From NCBI GenBank assembly GCA_021814085.1, contig JAKAJA010000068.1, positions 1 to 8,241 on the forward strand: a stretch of 8,241 bases of DNA, given 5' to 3'. Positions 1 through 6,150 of the stretch are shown piece by piece (the stretch's first letter is position 1; each line of letters starts with the position of its first letter). The DNA is from Acidobacteriota bacterium (GTDB taxonomy: Bacteria > Acidobacteriota > UBA4820 > DSQY01). A model generated the notes under the pieces. The model worked only from the letters and a program-made list of their open reading frames with translations, searched no databases and was not told the DNA's origin. Made by a program: the position numbers and the translations under genes.

Positions 1-1122
1 GAGGTATTGTCTCAGCGGGTGATTGCGAACCCTCTCCCGCGCGATGGCTCCGAATTCCGCGTCCATGGCGGGAGTGATGACGAGCTCGGGCACGCCCTGC
101 GGCGATGCAGTGCCAGTAAGGTCCCCCTTGTTGTAGCGGTCGAAGAGGGCGGCCACCCGCTCGCGCTCTTGCGGCGAGTCGCAGGCGTCCGCCGGTAGCT
201 TGGCCACGTCCACCGGCAGGCTCTCCACGTCCCAGATGAAAACCTCCACGTCCTTGGGCCGCGCGATCCAGGTCCGCACCCACGCTCCGTACCCGTAGGC
301 CACGAACTCTCCGGGCATGTTGGCCGCGGCCGGGGCCAGGGGCTGGAAGAGGTGGAACCGCGCCGCGTTCCTTATGGTCCACGGGGCCAGGGCGGCGACG
401 AAGGCCAGGGAAAAGGCGAGGCCGCGAAGAAAGGTGCGGCCCGTGGCCGGGAGGGCGGCACGCCACCCCCCTCCCTTCCTCATGTCCCCGCGCGTCTCGG
501 AGACCCACGCCAAGAGGAGGAGGGCGCCCAGGGCCGCCAGGAAGAGACCGAGATCGGGCCGGAAGAGGCAGGCCGCTCCTCCCGCCAAGCCTGCTGAAGC
601 CCACTTGAGAATCCCCAGGCCCTCGGCCTTCAGGGCCCACACGCCGGCGGTGACGCAGAGGGTGCCGAAGAAGAGGGCCCAGGTCTCCGTGAGCATGGTC
701 CCAGTGTAGACGAAGGTGAAGGGGCACAGAGCCGCAAGGACGAAGGCCCAGAGGGCCGCCCGGCGCTTCTTGGCCGCCTCCCAGCCGCCGGGGGCGCAGA
801 GAAAGCACAAGAGGCCTACGAGCCAGCAGGTACCTGTGTCCACCACGGATTGAATCACGTGGAGGTCGTTCACGTTGCCCGCGCCGAAGAGGCCGAAGAC
901 CGCCGCGAGGACGAGGGGGTAGCCGGGCATCCTGATAAACGTGGGCGCGTAGGGCGCCTTGTCGTCCATGGAATAGGCCCCGTGCCGAAGGACGTTCATG
1001 CCGATCTGCTGATAGACGGGCCCGTCACCCGAGCAGTCGCTCGTCACGCGCAGGGAGACATAGAGGCGCAGGCCGAGCGCGGCGAGTGTGAGAAGGAGCG
1101 CTGTGATCCAGAATCGTTTCAT
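1..1122 (-). CDS. PMT/ArnT-like membrane glycosyltransferase (GT39/GT83 type), C-terminus beyond left edge
   Basis: Reading the minus strand from ATG at 1122 gives 374 uninterrupted residues that reach base 1 without a stop, so the gene is cut by the window edge. GAGGGG at 1127-1132, four bases before the ATG, acts as ribosome binding site. The protein starts with a hydrophobic anchor (about residues 5-24). A loop follows with SGDGPVYQQIG (Asp33) and FIRMPGYPLVLA (63-74), the usual first-periplasmic-loop pattern of PMT-fold transferases that use polyprenyl-phosphate sugars. Further hydrophobic spans lie near 97-110, 122-142, 145-163, 189-207 and 231-248. FRPDLGLF (187-194) and APWTIRNAARFHLFQPL (246-262) are also typical of this superfamily. 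Family members of 450-600 residues would leave roughly a quarter or more outside the window. The sugar donor and acceptor (lipid A, protein or cell-envelope glycan) cannot be told. Fold assignment is firm; substrate is unknown. Confidence 0.85.
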   Translation of the reverse strand, partial: MKRFWITALLLTLAALGLRLYVSLRVTSDCSGDGPVYQQIGMNVLRHGAYSMDDKAPYAPTFIRMPGYPLVLAAVFGLFGAGNVNDLHVIQSVVDTGTCWLVGLLCFLCAPGGWEAAKKRRAALWAFVLAALCPFTFVYTGTMLTETWALFFGTLCVTAGVWALKAEGLGILKWASAGLAGGAACLFRPDLGLFLAALGALLLLAWVSETRGDMRKGGGWRAALPATGRTFLRGLAFSLAFVAALAPWTIRNAARFHLFQPLAPAAANMPGEFVAYGYGAWVRTWIARPKDVEVFIWDVESLPVDVAKLPADACDSPQERERVAALFDRYNKGDLTGTASPQGVPELVITPAMDAEFGAIARERVRNHPLRQYL

Positions 1123-1181
1123 GCGTCCCCTCGGGAATGGGACCTCCGTGAGCGAGGCCATCGGGCAGCCGGCCCTCGCCC

Positions 1182-1187
1182 ATTATA
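1182..1187 (-). promoter_or_regulatory. Perfect -10 box (TATAAT) for the glycosyltransferase gene
   Basis: On the minus strand the bases 1187-1182 read TATAAT. This would place the transcription start near 1175 and give a leader of about 50 nt to the ATG at 1122. No convincing -35 hexamer sits 16-18 bp upstream (ACGTCT at the 17-bp position matches TTGACA poorly). The box is therefore a plausible but incomplete sigma70-type promoter. It lies in the spacer between this gene and the divergent cyclophilin gene. Confidence 0.4.
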
Positions 1188-1327
1188 TGGCATGCCACCT
1201 ACAAAGACGTTCCGAGGCCTCCGCAAGTTTCGCGCGGCGAGGAAGCGAATCGACCGCGGCAGTCCCGAGGTCCCTGGCGAGACTGCCACGGTCTCCGGTC
1301 TGACAGTGACATAATGGGTGTCATCGT

Positions 1328-1334
1328 GAGGAGG
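1328..1334 (+). promoter_or_regulatory. Ribosome binding site that fixes the cyclophilin start
   Basis: GAGGAGG lies six bases before the ATG at 1341. The in-frame ATG at 1314 has no purine-rich sequence ahead of it, and starting there would bury this strong Shine-Dalgarno sequence inside the coding region. The site therefore supports 1341 as the start and gives a clean signal peptide. Confidence 0.75.
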
Positions 1335-1340
1335 TGGACG

Positions 1341-1934
1341 ATGGACCTGCGCGGCGAGGCTCTTCTGGTGCTTTTCGTCCTGACCCTCAGCGTTGCTTCC
1401 TCGATGGCTCAGGACAAGAAGCCCATCACGGTGGAGATCAGGACATCGCTGGGATTCATGGAGGTGGCCCTCGACCCGGAGCACGCCCCGGTCACCACGG
1501 AGAACTTCCTCAAGTACGTCCGGGGAGGATTCTACGACGGGGGACGCTTCCACAGGACCGTCACGCCGGAGAACCAGCCGGGGAAGGCCGTGAAAATCGA
1601 GGTCATCCAGGCGGGCATCGCCCCCTCCCGCGAGAAGGAGGAGTTTCCTCCCATTCCCTTGGAGCGCACGGGCAGGACTGGCATCAAACACGTGGACGGG
1701 GCCATCTCCATGGCCCGGGCCGAGCCCGACACGGCCACCTCGGACTTCTTCATCTGCATCGGGGACCAGCCCCAGCTCGACGAAGGCGGCAAGAGAAACC
1801 CGGACGGGCAGGGCTTCGCCGCCTTCGGGCGCGTCGTGAAGGGGATGGACGTCGCGCGCAAGATCCAACACTCCCCCGCGCGGGCTCAGACCCTCGATCC
1901 GCCCGTGCCCATCATCTCAATTCGCGTCAAATAG
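1341..1934 (+). CDS. Secreted cyclophilin-type peptidyl-prolyl cis-trans isomerase
   Basis: The 197-residue product should catalyse cis-trans isomerisation of Xaa-Pro bonds in exported proteins. Residues 1-23 form a signal peptide with a hydrophobic core LLVLFVLTLSVAS and an Ala-type cleavage site after SMA (A23/Q24), so it probably acts in the periplasm. The cyclophilin fold is visible in order: TSLGFMEVALDPEHAPVT (35-52, strand and helix start), NFLKYV, the catalytic FHR (70-72), IQAG with the conserved Gln90, GAISMAR (120-126), SDFFICIGDQPQLD (134-147) and FAAFGRVVKGMDV (159-171). The eukaryotic cyclosporin-contact Trp and the active-site His after it are not present. The loop at 144-158 is instead a charged GGKRNPDGQ-type insert, as in many bacterial cyclophilins. 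Start at 1341 chosen over 1314 because of the strong ribosome binding site. The gene is divergent from the glycosyltransferase and stands alone. Confidence 0.93.
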   Translation: MDLRGEALLVLFVLTLSVASSMAQDKKPITVEIRTSLGFMEVALDPEHAPVTTENFLKYVRGGFYDGGRFHRTVTPENQPGKAVKIEVIQAGIAPSREKEEFPPIPLERTGRTGIKHVDGAISMARAEPDTATSDFFICIGDQPQLDEGGKRNPDGQGFAAFGRVVKGMDVARKIQHSPARAQTLDPPVPIISIRVK

Positions 1935-1943
1935 GGGCGGTTG

Positions 1944-1956
1944 CGGCGGCCCGCCG
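1944..1956. terminator. GC-rich hairpin between convergent genes
   Basis: CGGCGG-C-CCGCCG is a perfect inverted repeat in the 26-bp gap between the cyclophilin stop and the acyltransferase stop. In practice it would fold as a 5-bp stem with a 3-nt loop. There is no T-run on either side, so it is not a classical intrinsic terminator. Its position suits a weak bidirectional transcription stop. Confidence 0.3.
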
Positions 1957-1960
1957 AAGA

Positions 1961-2881
1961 TCACTCCTGCGGGTTGGCAACCTTCGCGGCACTCTGTATC
2001 CGGTCGATGAGGGCGTCCTTCTCGGACCAGATCTGGCGCACCCAGGCCTGGAAGCGCTCGCGCACGGCGGGATCTTCCAGGTAACTCCCCCCCCGGAGGA
2101 ACTCCTCGGGGATGGAGAGTTCCCGCACCCGGACCACGACCCTCCTGATCCTTCCAGAGAAGAGGTCCCAGAACTTGGGCGGCTTCCCGGGGTAGACCAC
2201 CGTCACGTCCAGGAGCGACCGGATTTTCCCCCCCATGACCTCCAGCACGAAGGCCATGCCGCCGGCTTTGGGCCTGAGGAGGTGGCGGTAGGGCGACTCC
2301 TGACTGTCGTGCTTGTCCTTCGTGAACCGGGTGCCCTCCAGGAAATTGAGGATAGTCGCGGGAGACCCCTCGAACTTCTCGCAGGCCTTGCGAGTGATCT
2401 CCAGATCCGTGCCCCGCTTCTCGGGGTGCTTCTCGAGATATTCCTTCGAGTACCGCCGCATGAAAGGGAAGTCGAGGGCCCACCAGGCACCGCCCAGGAT
2501 GGGAACCCACGCCAGCTCTCGTTTGAGGAAGAACTTGGGGAACGGGATGCGGCGGTTGAACACCATTTGGAGGACCGGGATATCCACCCAGGTTTGGTGG
2601 TTGCAGCTCACCAGGTAGCTGCTGTCTCGGAGGAGGCCCTCGGCGCCCTCCACCTCCCACCGGGTGGGCTGGGTCGCCTTGAGGCCCAAATTGTTCGCGC
2701 TGGTCCAGGCCTCCGCGATGCGGGTCATGAGGCGCGTGCAACCCCGCCTCCATATGGGTACCGGAACGAGGATCTTGGCGGGTATGAGGAAGTAGAGGAG
2801 CGTCCCCCAGAAGAGGGTGTTCAGGCAGAAAACGAGAAAGGTGAAGGGCCCCAGGATGAAGGGGGGCAGGAATGAAAGCAT
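1961..2881 (-). CDS. yihG: YihG-like lysophosphatidic acid acyltransferase (PlsC/LPLAT family)
   Basis: The 306-residue protein should transfer an acyl chain to the sn-2 position of 1-acyl-glycerol-3-phosphate at the inner membrane. An N-terminal hydrophobic region (about 5-40) anchors it. The acyltransferase block motifs are complete: NHQTWVD (94-100, the HX4D catalytic pair His95 and Asp100), FFLKRELAWVPILGGAWWALDFPFMRR (start 117, motif II), NFLEGTRFT (179-187, the EGTR substrate-binding motif) and PKAGGMA (204-210, motif IV). The long motif II block followed by RYSKEYL and HPEKRG, together with the total length, matches E. coli YihG (about 310 residues) better than classic PlsC (about 245). 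Start at 2881 is supported by GGAG six bases upstream. The gene lies 124 bp downstream of the sulfatase on the same strand and may be read from that promoter or from its own. Family assignment is firm; orthology to YihG is from remembered sequence pattern. Confidence 0.92.
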   Translation of the reverse strand: MLSFLPPFILGPFTFLVFCLNTLFWGTLLYFLIPAKILVPVPIWRRGCTRLMTRIAEAWTSANNLGLKATQPTRWEVEGAEGLLRDSSYLVSCNHQTWVDIPVLQMVFNRRIPFPKFFLKRELAWVPILGGAWWALDFPFMRRYSKEYLEKHPEKRGTDLEITRKACEKFEGSPATILNFLEGTRFTKDKHDSQESPYRHLLRPKAGGMAFVLEVMGGKIRSLLDVTVVYPGKPPKFWDLFSGRIRRVVVRVRELSIPEEFLRGGSYLEDPAVRERFQAWVRQIWSEKDALIDRIQSAAKVANPQE

Positions 2882-3005
2882 GGGGCGCTCCAGGCAAGTG
2901 CCTCACCCGCGTCCGGGGAAGAGGAACGGAACTCTACCAGCATCCGCCTCCCCTCCGCAACCCGGCCACACGAACCCGCACCAGGGGCCGAGCCGTAAGG
3001 GCGAG

Positions 3006-5051
3006 TCAGCGGGTGAAGGAAAATGGCGCCGAGACGGCCCCGTTAACGTTGACAACCGTCAGCTGCACGGGAACGCCCTTGGGGAGAAGGCCCTTGAGCT
3101 CCGGTCCCTTCCCAACGATCTTGGTGGAACTCACGTACTTGGTGGCCGACAGGTGGGTGCCGTTTACGCGCAACGTGCTCCCTGCCATGAAGCCGCTGCC
3201 TTTCACGGTAAGGTTCAGGGGAGCCACCGAGGTCTTCGCGAAAGTGATGACGATGGAGTTGGCCACGGTGAGGGTCTGCGTGTCCGTGTCCGTCGCCCCT
3301 GTGCTGTCGGTCTCGGTGAGGGTGACGGTGTAGGGACCCGCGGGGAAGGTCCGGGTCACCACGGATCCCGTCGCGCTCTGGCCGCCCAGGTCCCAGGTGA
3401 AGTTGTACGGCGGCGTGCCGTCGCCGCTGGCCGTGAAGGTAACGGGAGTGGCATCCGTGGGCTGGGCCGGCGCGTAAGTGAAGTCAGCCGTGATGGGAGA
3501 TGGCGGCGCAGCGGCATCCGCCGCCACGCAGCCGGGGCCCGCGCACCCCTTCAGGTTGGACAGATAGGTGGACGCGGCGCTCAGGAAGGCCGGTGTGGCG
3601 AGGGTGACCTTGTTGGCCATCTCGTCGGGGTCCGTATCCAGGTAGTAAAGCTCCTTCTCGCCCGTGTCGTATTCCACGTACTTGTAGGTGCTCGCGCGGT
3701 AGCCGTTGTGGGCGGGATAGATGTCAGCCAGAACCATGTCCGCGGGATCGGGGGGCTCGAACTGCCTGTCCGACAAGATGGGTTTCTGGGGCGAGACGGG
3801 GCCTCGGATCTGTTCGAGGAGGAAGGCCTGCCGCCAGGCGGCGGGGCTCTGCCCGTGCAGGAGGGGGACGAGGGACCGTCCGTCGGGGGCATCCGTGAGC
3901 GACACGCCGCCTATCTCCGCCATGGTCGGGGCCAGGTCCACGTTGCCCACGAACTGGTCGATCTGGATGGCCACGGGAACGTTGGGACCCCGGACGACCA
4001 GGGGAACTCGGATGTCCGTCTCGTAGGGGGTGTATTTGCCCGCGAGGAACCGGTGCTGGCCCATGTGGTAGCCGTTGTCCGAGGCGAAGAAGATGTAGGT
4101 ATTGGAGAGCATCCCGTCCGCCTGGAGCTCGTTCACGATGGCCCCCACCATGTCGTCCACGGCCTGGATGGACTGCAGCCTGAGCCTGTACTGGTCATCG
4201 ATTTCCTGGATGTCCCCGCTCGTGAGCATGGGCAGCGCTTGGATATAGGCCGGCTTGTCGCTCACGTCCGCCTCGTTGAAGGAGGGGGTCCGGGGTGCCT
4301 GGACGCCGGGAAACATGCTGGCGTGGCGCGGAGCGGGGGTGCTGGGCCTGTGGGGGGCGAAGGGGGTGAGGTGCATGAAGATGGGGGGCGGGCTCGTCTG
4401 CTGCGCGGTTTTCCGGATGAAGCTCACGGCCTCGGCCGACATGACGTCCGTGAGGTAGTCCGAGGGGGCCGATCCGTGGCTCACGAGGGACCCGTTCGCG
4501 TTGAGCTGGTAGTTGTACTCGCCGTAAGGGTCCCCCGAGACGGGGCTGTACCAGTCGTCCCAGCCCGGGGGGATATAGGTCTGGCTGGCCGTGGCGGGAT
4601 ACCCGTTCAGGTACTTGCCGAAGAAGAAAGTCTTGTAGCCACCCTTCTTGAGGGCCGTTGCGATCGTGGCGCTCTCCAGGTTGTCGGCGTATGCCTTCTG
4701 GAAGCCCCCGTCGGGAGGCTCGTTGGCCCAGATCATATGGTTGTGCGGATACTGTCCCCGCAGGATCCCCGTCCGCGAAGGACAGCAGAGGGAGACGGGG
4801 ACGAAAAAGTTCGTGAACGTGGCCCCCTGGTTCGCCAGAAGGGCCTTCACGTTGGGCATGTAGTCCATGGACTGGAGCAGGATGTCCTGATCGTCCGTCA
4901 GGATGAAGATGATGTTGGGCAGGCCCGTGACGTGCCGGTCCACGGCCGGGCATGGGCCGGCTTTCGGTGCGGCGCCAGCCACGGCCAGGGTGACCGCCAC
5001 GTAAACCGCGCACGTAGCCATGCCCGCCCTCAGGATACCGCGATATTTCAT
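3006..5051 (-). CDS. Secreted N-acetylglucosamine-6-sulfatase-like sulfatase with C-terminal PKD and TIG-like domains
   Basis: This 681-residue type I (formylglycine) sulfatase should hydrolyse sulfate esters. A signal peptide (1-27, cleavage after AGA) exports it. Catalytic features: LTDDQD (51-56, metal-binding Asp53/Asp54), LCCPSRTGILRGQYPHNH (88-105, Cys89 being the residue converted to formylglycine in CxPSR), GKYLNGY (145-151, Lys146), HLTPFAPH (227-234), SDNGYHMGQ (324-332, Asp325/Asn326) and Lys339. The CCPSR plus YPHNH and FFFGKYLNGY blocks closely resemble lysosomal glucosamine-6-sulfatase (GNS), hence the substrate guess of 6-O-sulfated GlcNAc or a related glycan. The catalytic part ends near 500. 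A linker with two Cys (503, 508) follows, then a PKD module (about 521-597; PYNFTWDLGG, AGPYTVTLT) and a TIG/IPT-like module (about 600-681; VKGSGFMAGSTLRVNG). GAGGGG lies eight bases before the ATG. No formylglycine-generating enzyme is in the window. Catalytic class is firm; substrate is inferred. Confidence 0.92.
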   Translation of the reverse strand: MKYRGILRAGMATCAVYVAVTLAVAGAAPKAGPCPAVDRHVTGLPNIIFILTDDQDILLQSMDYMPNVKALLANQGATFTNFFVPVSLCCPSRTGILRGQYPHNHMIWANEPPDGGFQKAYADNLESATIATALKKGGYKTFFFGKYLNGYPATASQTYIPPGWDDWYSPVSGDPYGEYNYQLNANGSLVSHGSAPSDYLTDVMSAEAVSFIRKTAQQTSPPPIFMHLTPFAPHRPSTPAPRHASMFPGVQAPRTPSFNEADVSDKPAYIQALPMLTSGDIQEIDDQYRLRLQSIQAVDDMVGAIVNELQADGMLSNTYIFFASDNGYHMGQHRFLAGKYTPYETDIRVPLVVRGPNVPVAIQIDQFVGNVDLAPTMAEIGGVSLTDAPDGRSLVPLLHGQSPAAWRQAFLLEQIRGPVSPQKPILSDRQFEPPDPADMVLADIYPAHNGYRASTYKYVEYDTGEKELYYLDTDPDEMANKVTLATPAFLSAASTYLSNLKGCAGPGCVAADAAAPPSPITADFTYAPAQPTDATPVTFTASGDGTPPYNFTWDLGGQSATGSVVTRTFPAGPYTVTLTETDSTGATDTDTQTLTVANSIVITFAKTSVAPLNLTVKGSGFMAGSTLRVNGTHLSATKYVSSTKIVGKGPELKGLLPKGVPVQLTVVNVNGAVSAPFSFTR

Positions 5052-5116
5052 AGGATTGTCCCCTCAAGGAAAATACAGCCCCCCTCCTCACCATTTCGAG
5101 CAAGGGCTTCTACTTT

Positions 5117-5145
5117 TATATACGCTCTCCGGGCCCTGTTGTCAA
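5117..5145 (-). promoter_or_regulatory. Sigma70-type promoter of the sulfatase gene
   Basis: On the minus strand a perfect -35 box TTGACA (bases 5145-5140) is followed by a 17-bp spacer and TATATA (5122-5117). A TATAAA overlaps the latter at a 19-bp spacing (5120-5115). Transcription would begin near 5110, giving a leader of about 60 nt that ends with the GAGGGG ribosome binding site at 5060-5065. The -35 match, spacing and location make this the best sigma70-type promoter in the window. Confidence 0.75.
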
Positions 5146-5201
5146 TGGAGCAAAGGCCCTCTGGGAAAGGGTTCTGACACCATCTCTCCCCGCGACGCCC
5201 G

Positions 5202-5214
5202 TTCCGCCACGGAA
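5202..5214. repeat. Short operator-like palindrome
   Basis: TTCCG-CCA-CGGAA is a perfect 5-bp inverted repeat with a 3-bp centre. It lies 57 bp upstream of the sulfatase -35 box and immediately beside the first GAGAC half-site. It could be a dimeric repressor or activator site. A palindrome this short can also arise by chance, so the call is tentative. Confidence 0.25.
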
Positions 5215-5216
5215 AT

Positions 5217-5327
5217 GAGACAGCACAAAAGAGCCAGACCATATTGTCTCGACATTGAGATGGCACGTCTCGTCTTGCTCAATTCTGAGACCATTATGGC
5301 CATCCGCATTGGCCCACAGTCGAGACA
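5217..5327. promoter_or_regulatory. Cluster of GAGAC/GTCTC half-sites, candidate activator-binding (enhancer) region
   Basis: Five copies of GAGAC or its complement fall in 111 bp: GAGAC at 5217-5221, GTCTC at 5246-5250, GTCTC at 5267-5271, GAGAC at 5287-5291 and GAGAC at 5322-5326. The second and fifth extend to a perfect 9-bp inverted pair, TGTCTCGAC (5245-5253) and GTCGAGACA (5319-5327). The middle three start 20-21 bp apart, about two helical turns. The cluster lies roughly 110-220 bp upstream of the start predicted for the sigma54 promoter at 5410-5425, the usual distance for NtrC-type enhancers. The binding protein is inferred, most simply the NtrC-family product of 6151-7608. Confidence 0.4.
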
Positions 5328-5409
5328 TCTGGATACAAAGGCCCTATATTTACTTCAGTTTAGGATGCGCGTGCGAATCTTGGGGCGCCTTGCCGTCTTC
5401 TTTTCTCCC

Positions 5410-5425
5410 TGGCATGCGCATTGCT
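5410..5425 (+). promoter_or_regulatory. Sigma54 (RpoN) -24/-12 promoter of the two-component operon
   Basis: TGGCATGCGCATTGCT matches the sigma54 consensus TGGCACG-N4-TTGCW at all but one of the informative positions (T for C in CACG). The invariant GG (5411-5412) and GC (5423-5424) are separated by exactly 10 bp, and a T-run follows. The predicted start is near 5436, about 34 nt ahead of the ATG at 5470. The second gene of the operon encodes a sigma54 activator, which makes the match more meaningful. Confidence 0.65.
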
Positions 5426-5469
5426 TTTCACATGCCCGGTGAGCACGGATAGAAAGGGTGGTGGCGGAC

Positions 5470-6138
5470 ATGGACACGAAAAATGAGACGGGCACTCCGA
5501 GCGAAAGCGAAGAGCGTTACTGGGTATCGTGTTTAAACTGCGGGGAACTCTTCGACGCGGCAAGCAGCCCCTGGTGTCTCTGCGTCACGGACAGCCCCAC
5601 GGTGCTTTGTCCCAACTGCAAGGAATGCTCCTGCAAGGCGGGTCCCCAGGCGCGGGTGAAGTTCTGGCAGTCCGCTCCCGCGATCATGTGGCAGAGGCGG
5701 CTCAAACACTTCGAGCGGGAGTACCCAGGCCCTCCTATGGAGATCGGGAACCCCGTGCGGCGTCCCATGATCCTGGTGGTGGACGACGAGCCCGACACGA
5801 GGCGGATCGCCTTCCACGTGCTCGAGGCGCTGGGGTACGGCGTGATCCTCGCCCAGAACGGCGCGAAGGGCTTCGAATTGGCCAAGGAGTACCGCCCGGA
5901 CCTCATCCTAACGGACCAGATGATGCCCCACATGGATGGGAAACACCTCTGCAGGGCCATCAAGGACGATCCCGACACCAAGAACATCAAGGTCATCGTC
6001 ATGTCGGGCCTATACAAGAAAGAGAGCCAGCGCATCGAGATCATCAAGGAGTACGGGGCGGACGACTTCCTGACCAAACCCATTTCCTACGACCGGCTGG
6101 GCGAGGTCATCGCCAGCTGGCTCTCCACCAAGGTCTGA
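5470..6138 (+). CDS. Response regulator with N-terminal cysteine-rich (zinc-ribbon-like) module and C-terminal receiver domain
   Basis: The 222-residue protein has no DNA-binding or enzymatic output domain. Residues 21-55 carry eight cysteines in four CxxC or CxC pairs (21/24, 36/38, 47/50, 53/55), which suggests one or two structural zinc sites. A tryptophan-containing linker FWQSAPAIMWQRRLKHFE (65-82) follows. Residues 99-222 are a complete receiver domain: acidic pocket Asp105/Asp106, phospho-acceptor Asp149 (DLILTDQMMP), Ser179 (VIVMSG) and Lys203 (FLTKP). It ends soon after the last receiver helix. It could pass or buffer phosphate, or act through protein contacts made by the zinc module. 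The start is taken as ATG 5470, with GGTGG eight bases upstream; GTG at 5461 or 5458 would add three or four residues. It is followed after 12 bp by the NtrC-family gene and so is the first gene of that operon. The receiver call is firm; metal binding is inferred from cysteine spacing. Confidence 0.88.
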   Translation: MDTKNETGTPSESEERYWVSCLNCGELFDAASSPWCLCVTDSPTVLCPNCKECSCKAGPQARVKFWQSAPAIMWQRRLKHFEREYPGPPMEIGNPVRRPMILVVDDEPDTRRIAFHVLEALGYGVILAQNGAKGFELAKEYRPDLILTDQMMPHMDGKHLCRAIKDDPDTKNIKVIVMSGLYKKESQRIEIIKEYGADDFLTKPISYDRLGEVIASWLSTKV

Positions 6139-6143
6139 GGGGG
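6137..6143 (+). promoter_or_regulatory. Ribosome binding site that fixes the NtrC-family start
   Basis: GAGGGGG lies seven bases before ATG 6151 and overlaps the last two bases of the TGA of the upstream gene. Two later in-frame ATGs (6232 and 6241), which would begin nearer to the receiver domain, have no Shine-Dalgarno sequence. The protein is therefore read with an extension of about 40 residues before the receiver. Confidence 0.7.
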
Positions 6144-6150
6144 TGATGAA

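Noticed and set aside
494..504. GTCTCGGAGAC, a perfect palindrome sharing the half-site core found at 5217-5327
   Set aside because: It lies inside the glycosyltransferase coding sequence and reads as ordinary codons (Val-Ser-Glu-Thr), far from any promoter.
1310..1315. CATAAT as a -10 box for the cyclophilin gene
   Set aside because: No -35 hexamer at a usable distance; TGACA at 1301-1305 is only a few bases upstream. Too weak to list.
1334..2875. A 513-codon plus-strand frame spanning the cyclophilin and the acyltransferase
   Set aside because: It overlaps two well-supported genes, has no recognisable motif and has a repetitive Pro/Gly/Arg-rich composition typical of a non-coding frame in high-GC DNA.
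2892..2903. AGGCAAGTGCCT inverted repeat just upstream of the acyltransferase start
   Set aside because: The stem is only 4-5 bp with a very small loop. It could affect translation slightly, but it is within chance expectation.
2950..3005. Possible promoter (TTGCGG, 18 bp, TAGAGT) or terminator between sulfatase and acyltransferase
   Set aside because: The promoter hexamers match consensus poorly (3 and 4 of 6) and no stem with a T-run is visible, so neither is called.
2817..5177. A 786-codon open frame on the plus strand opposite the sulfatase
   Set aside because: Its composition is rich in Arg, Gly, Val and His with no domain or signal, and the opposite frame has a complete sulfatase. It is a GC-driven shadow frame.
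5261..5279. TGGCACG followed by TTGCT, resembling a second sigma54 promoter
   Set aside because: The gap between GG and GC is 13 bp rather than the required 10, so sigma54 would not recognise it. Only the site at 5410-5425 has correct spacing.
5322..5350. GAGACA, 17 bp, TATATT as a plus-strand sigma70 promoter for the two-component operon
   Set aside because: The -10 is good (5 of 6) but the -35 matches only 4 of 6 and overlaps a half-site of the cluster. It is kept as a possibility in the findings but not called as a feature.
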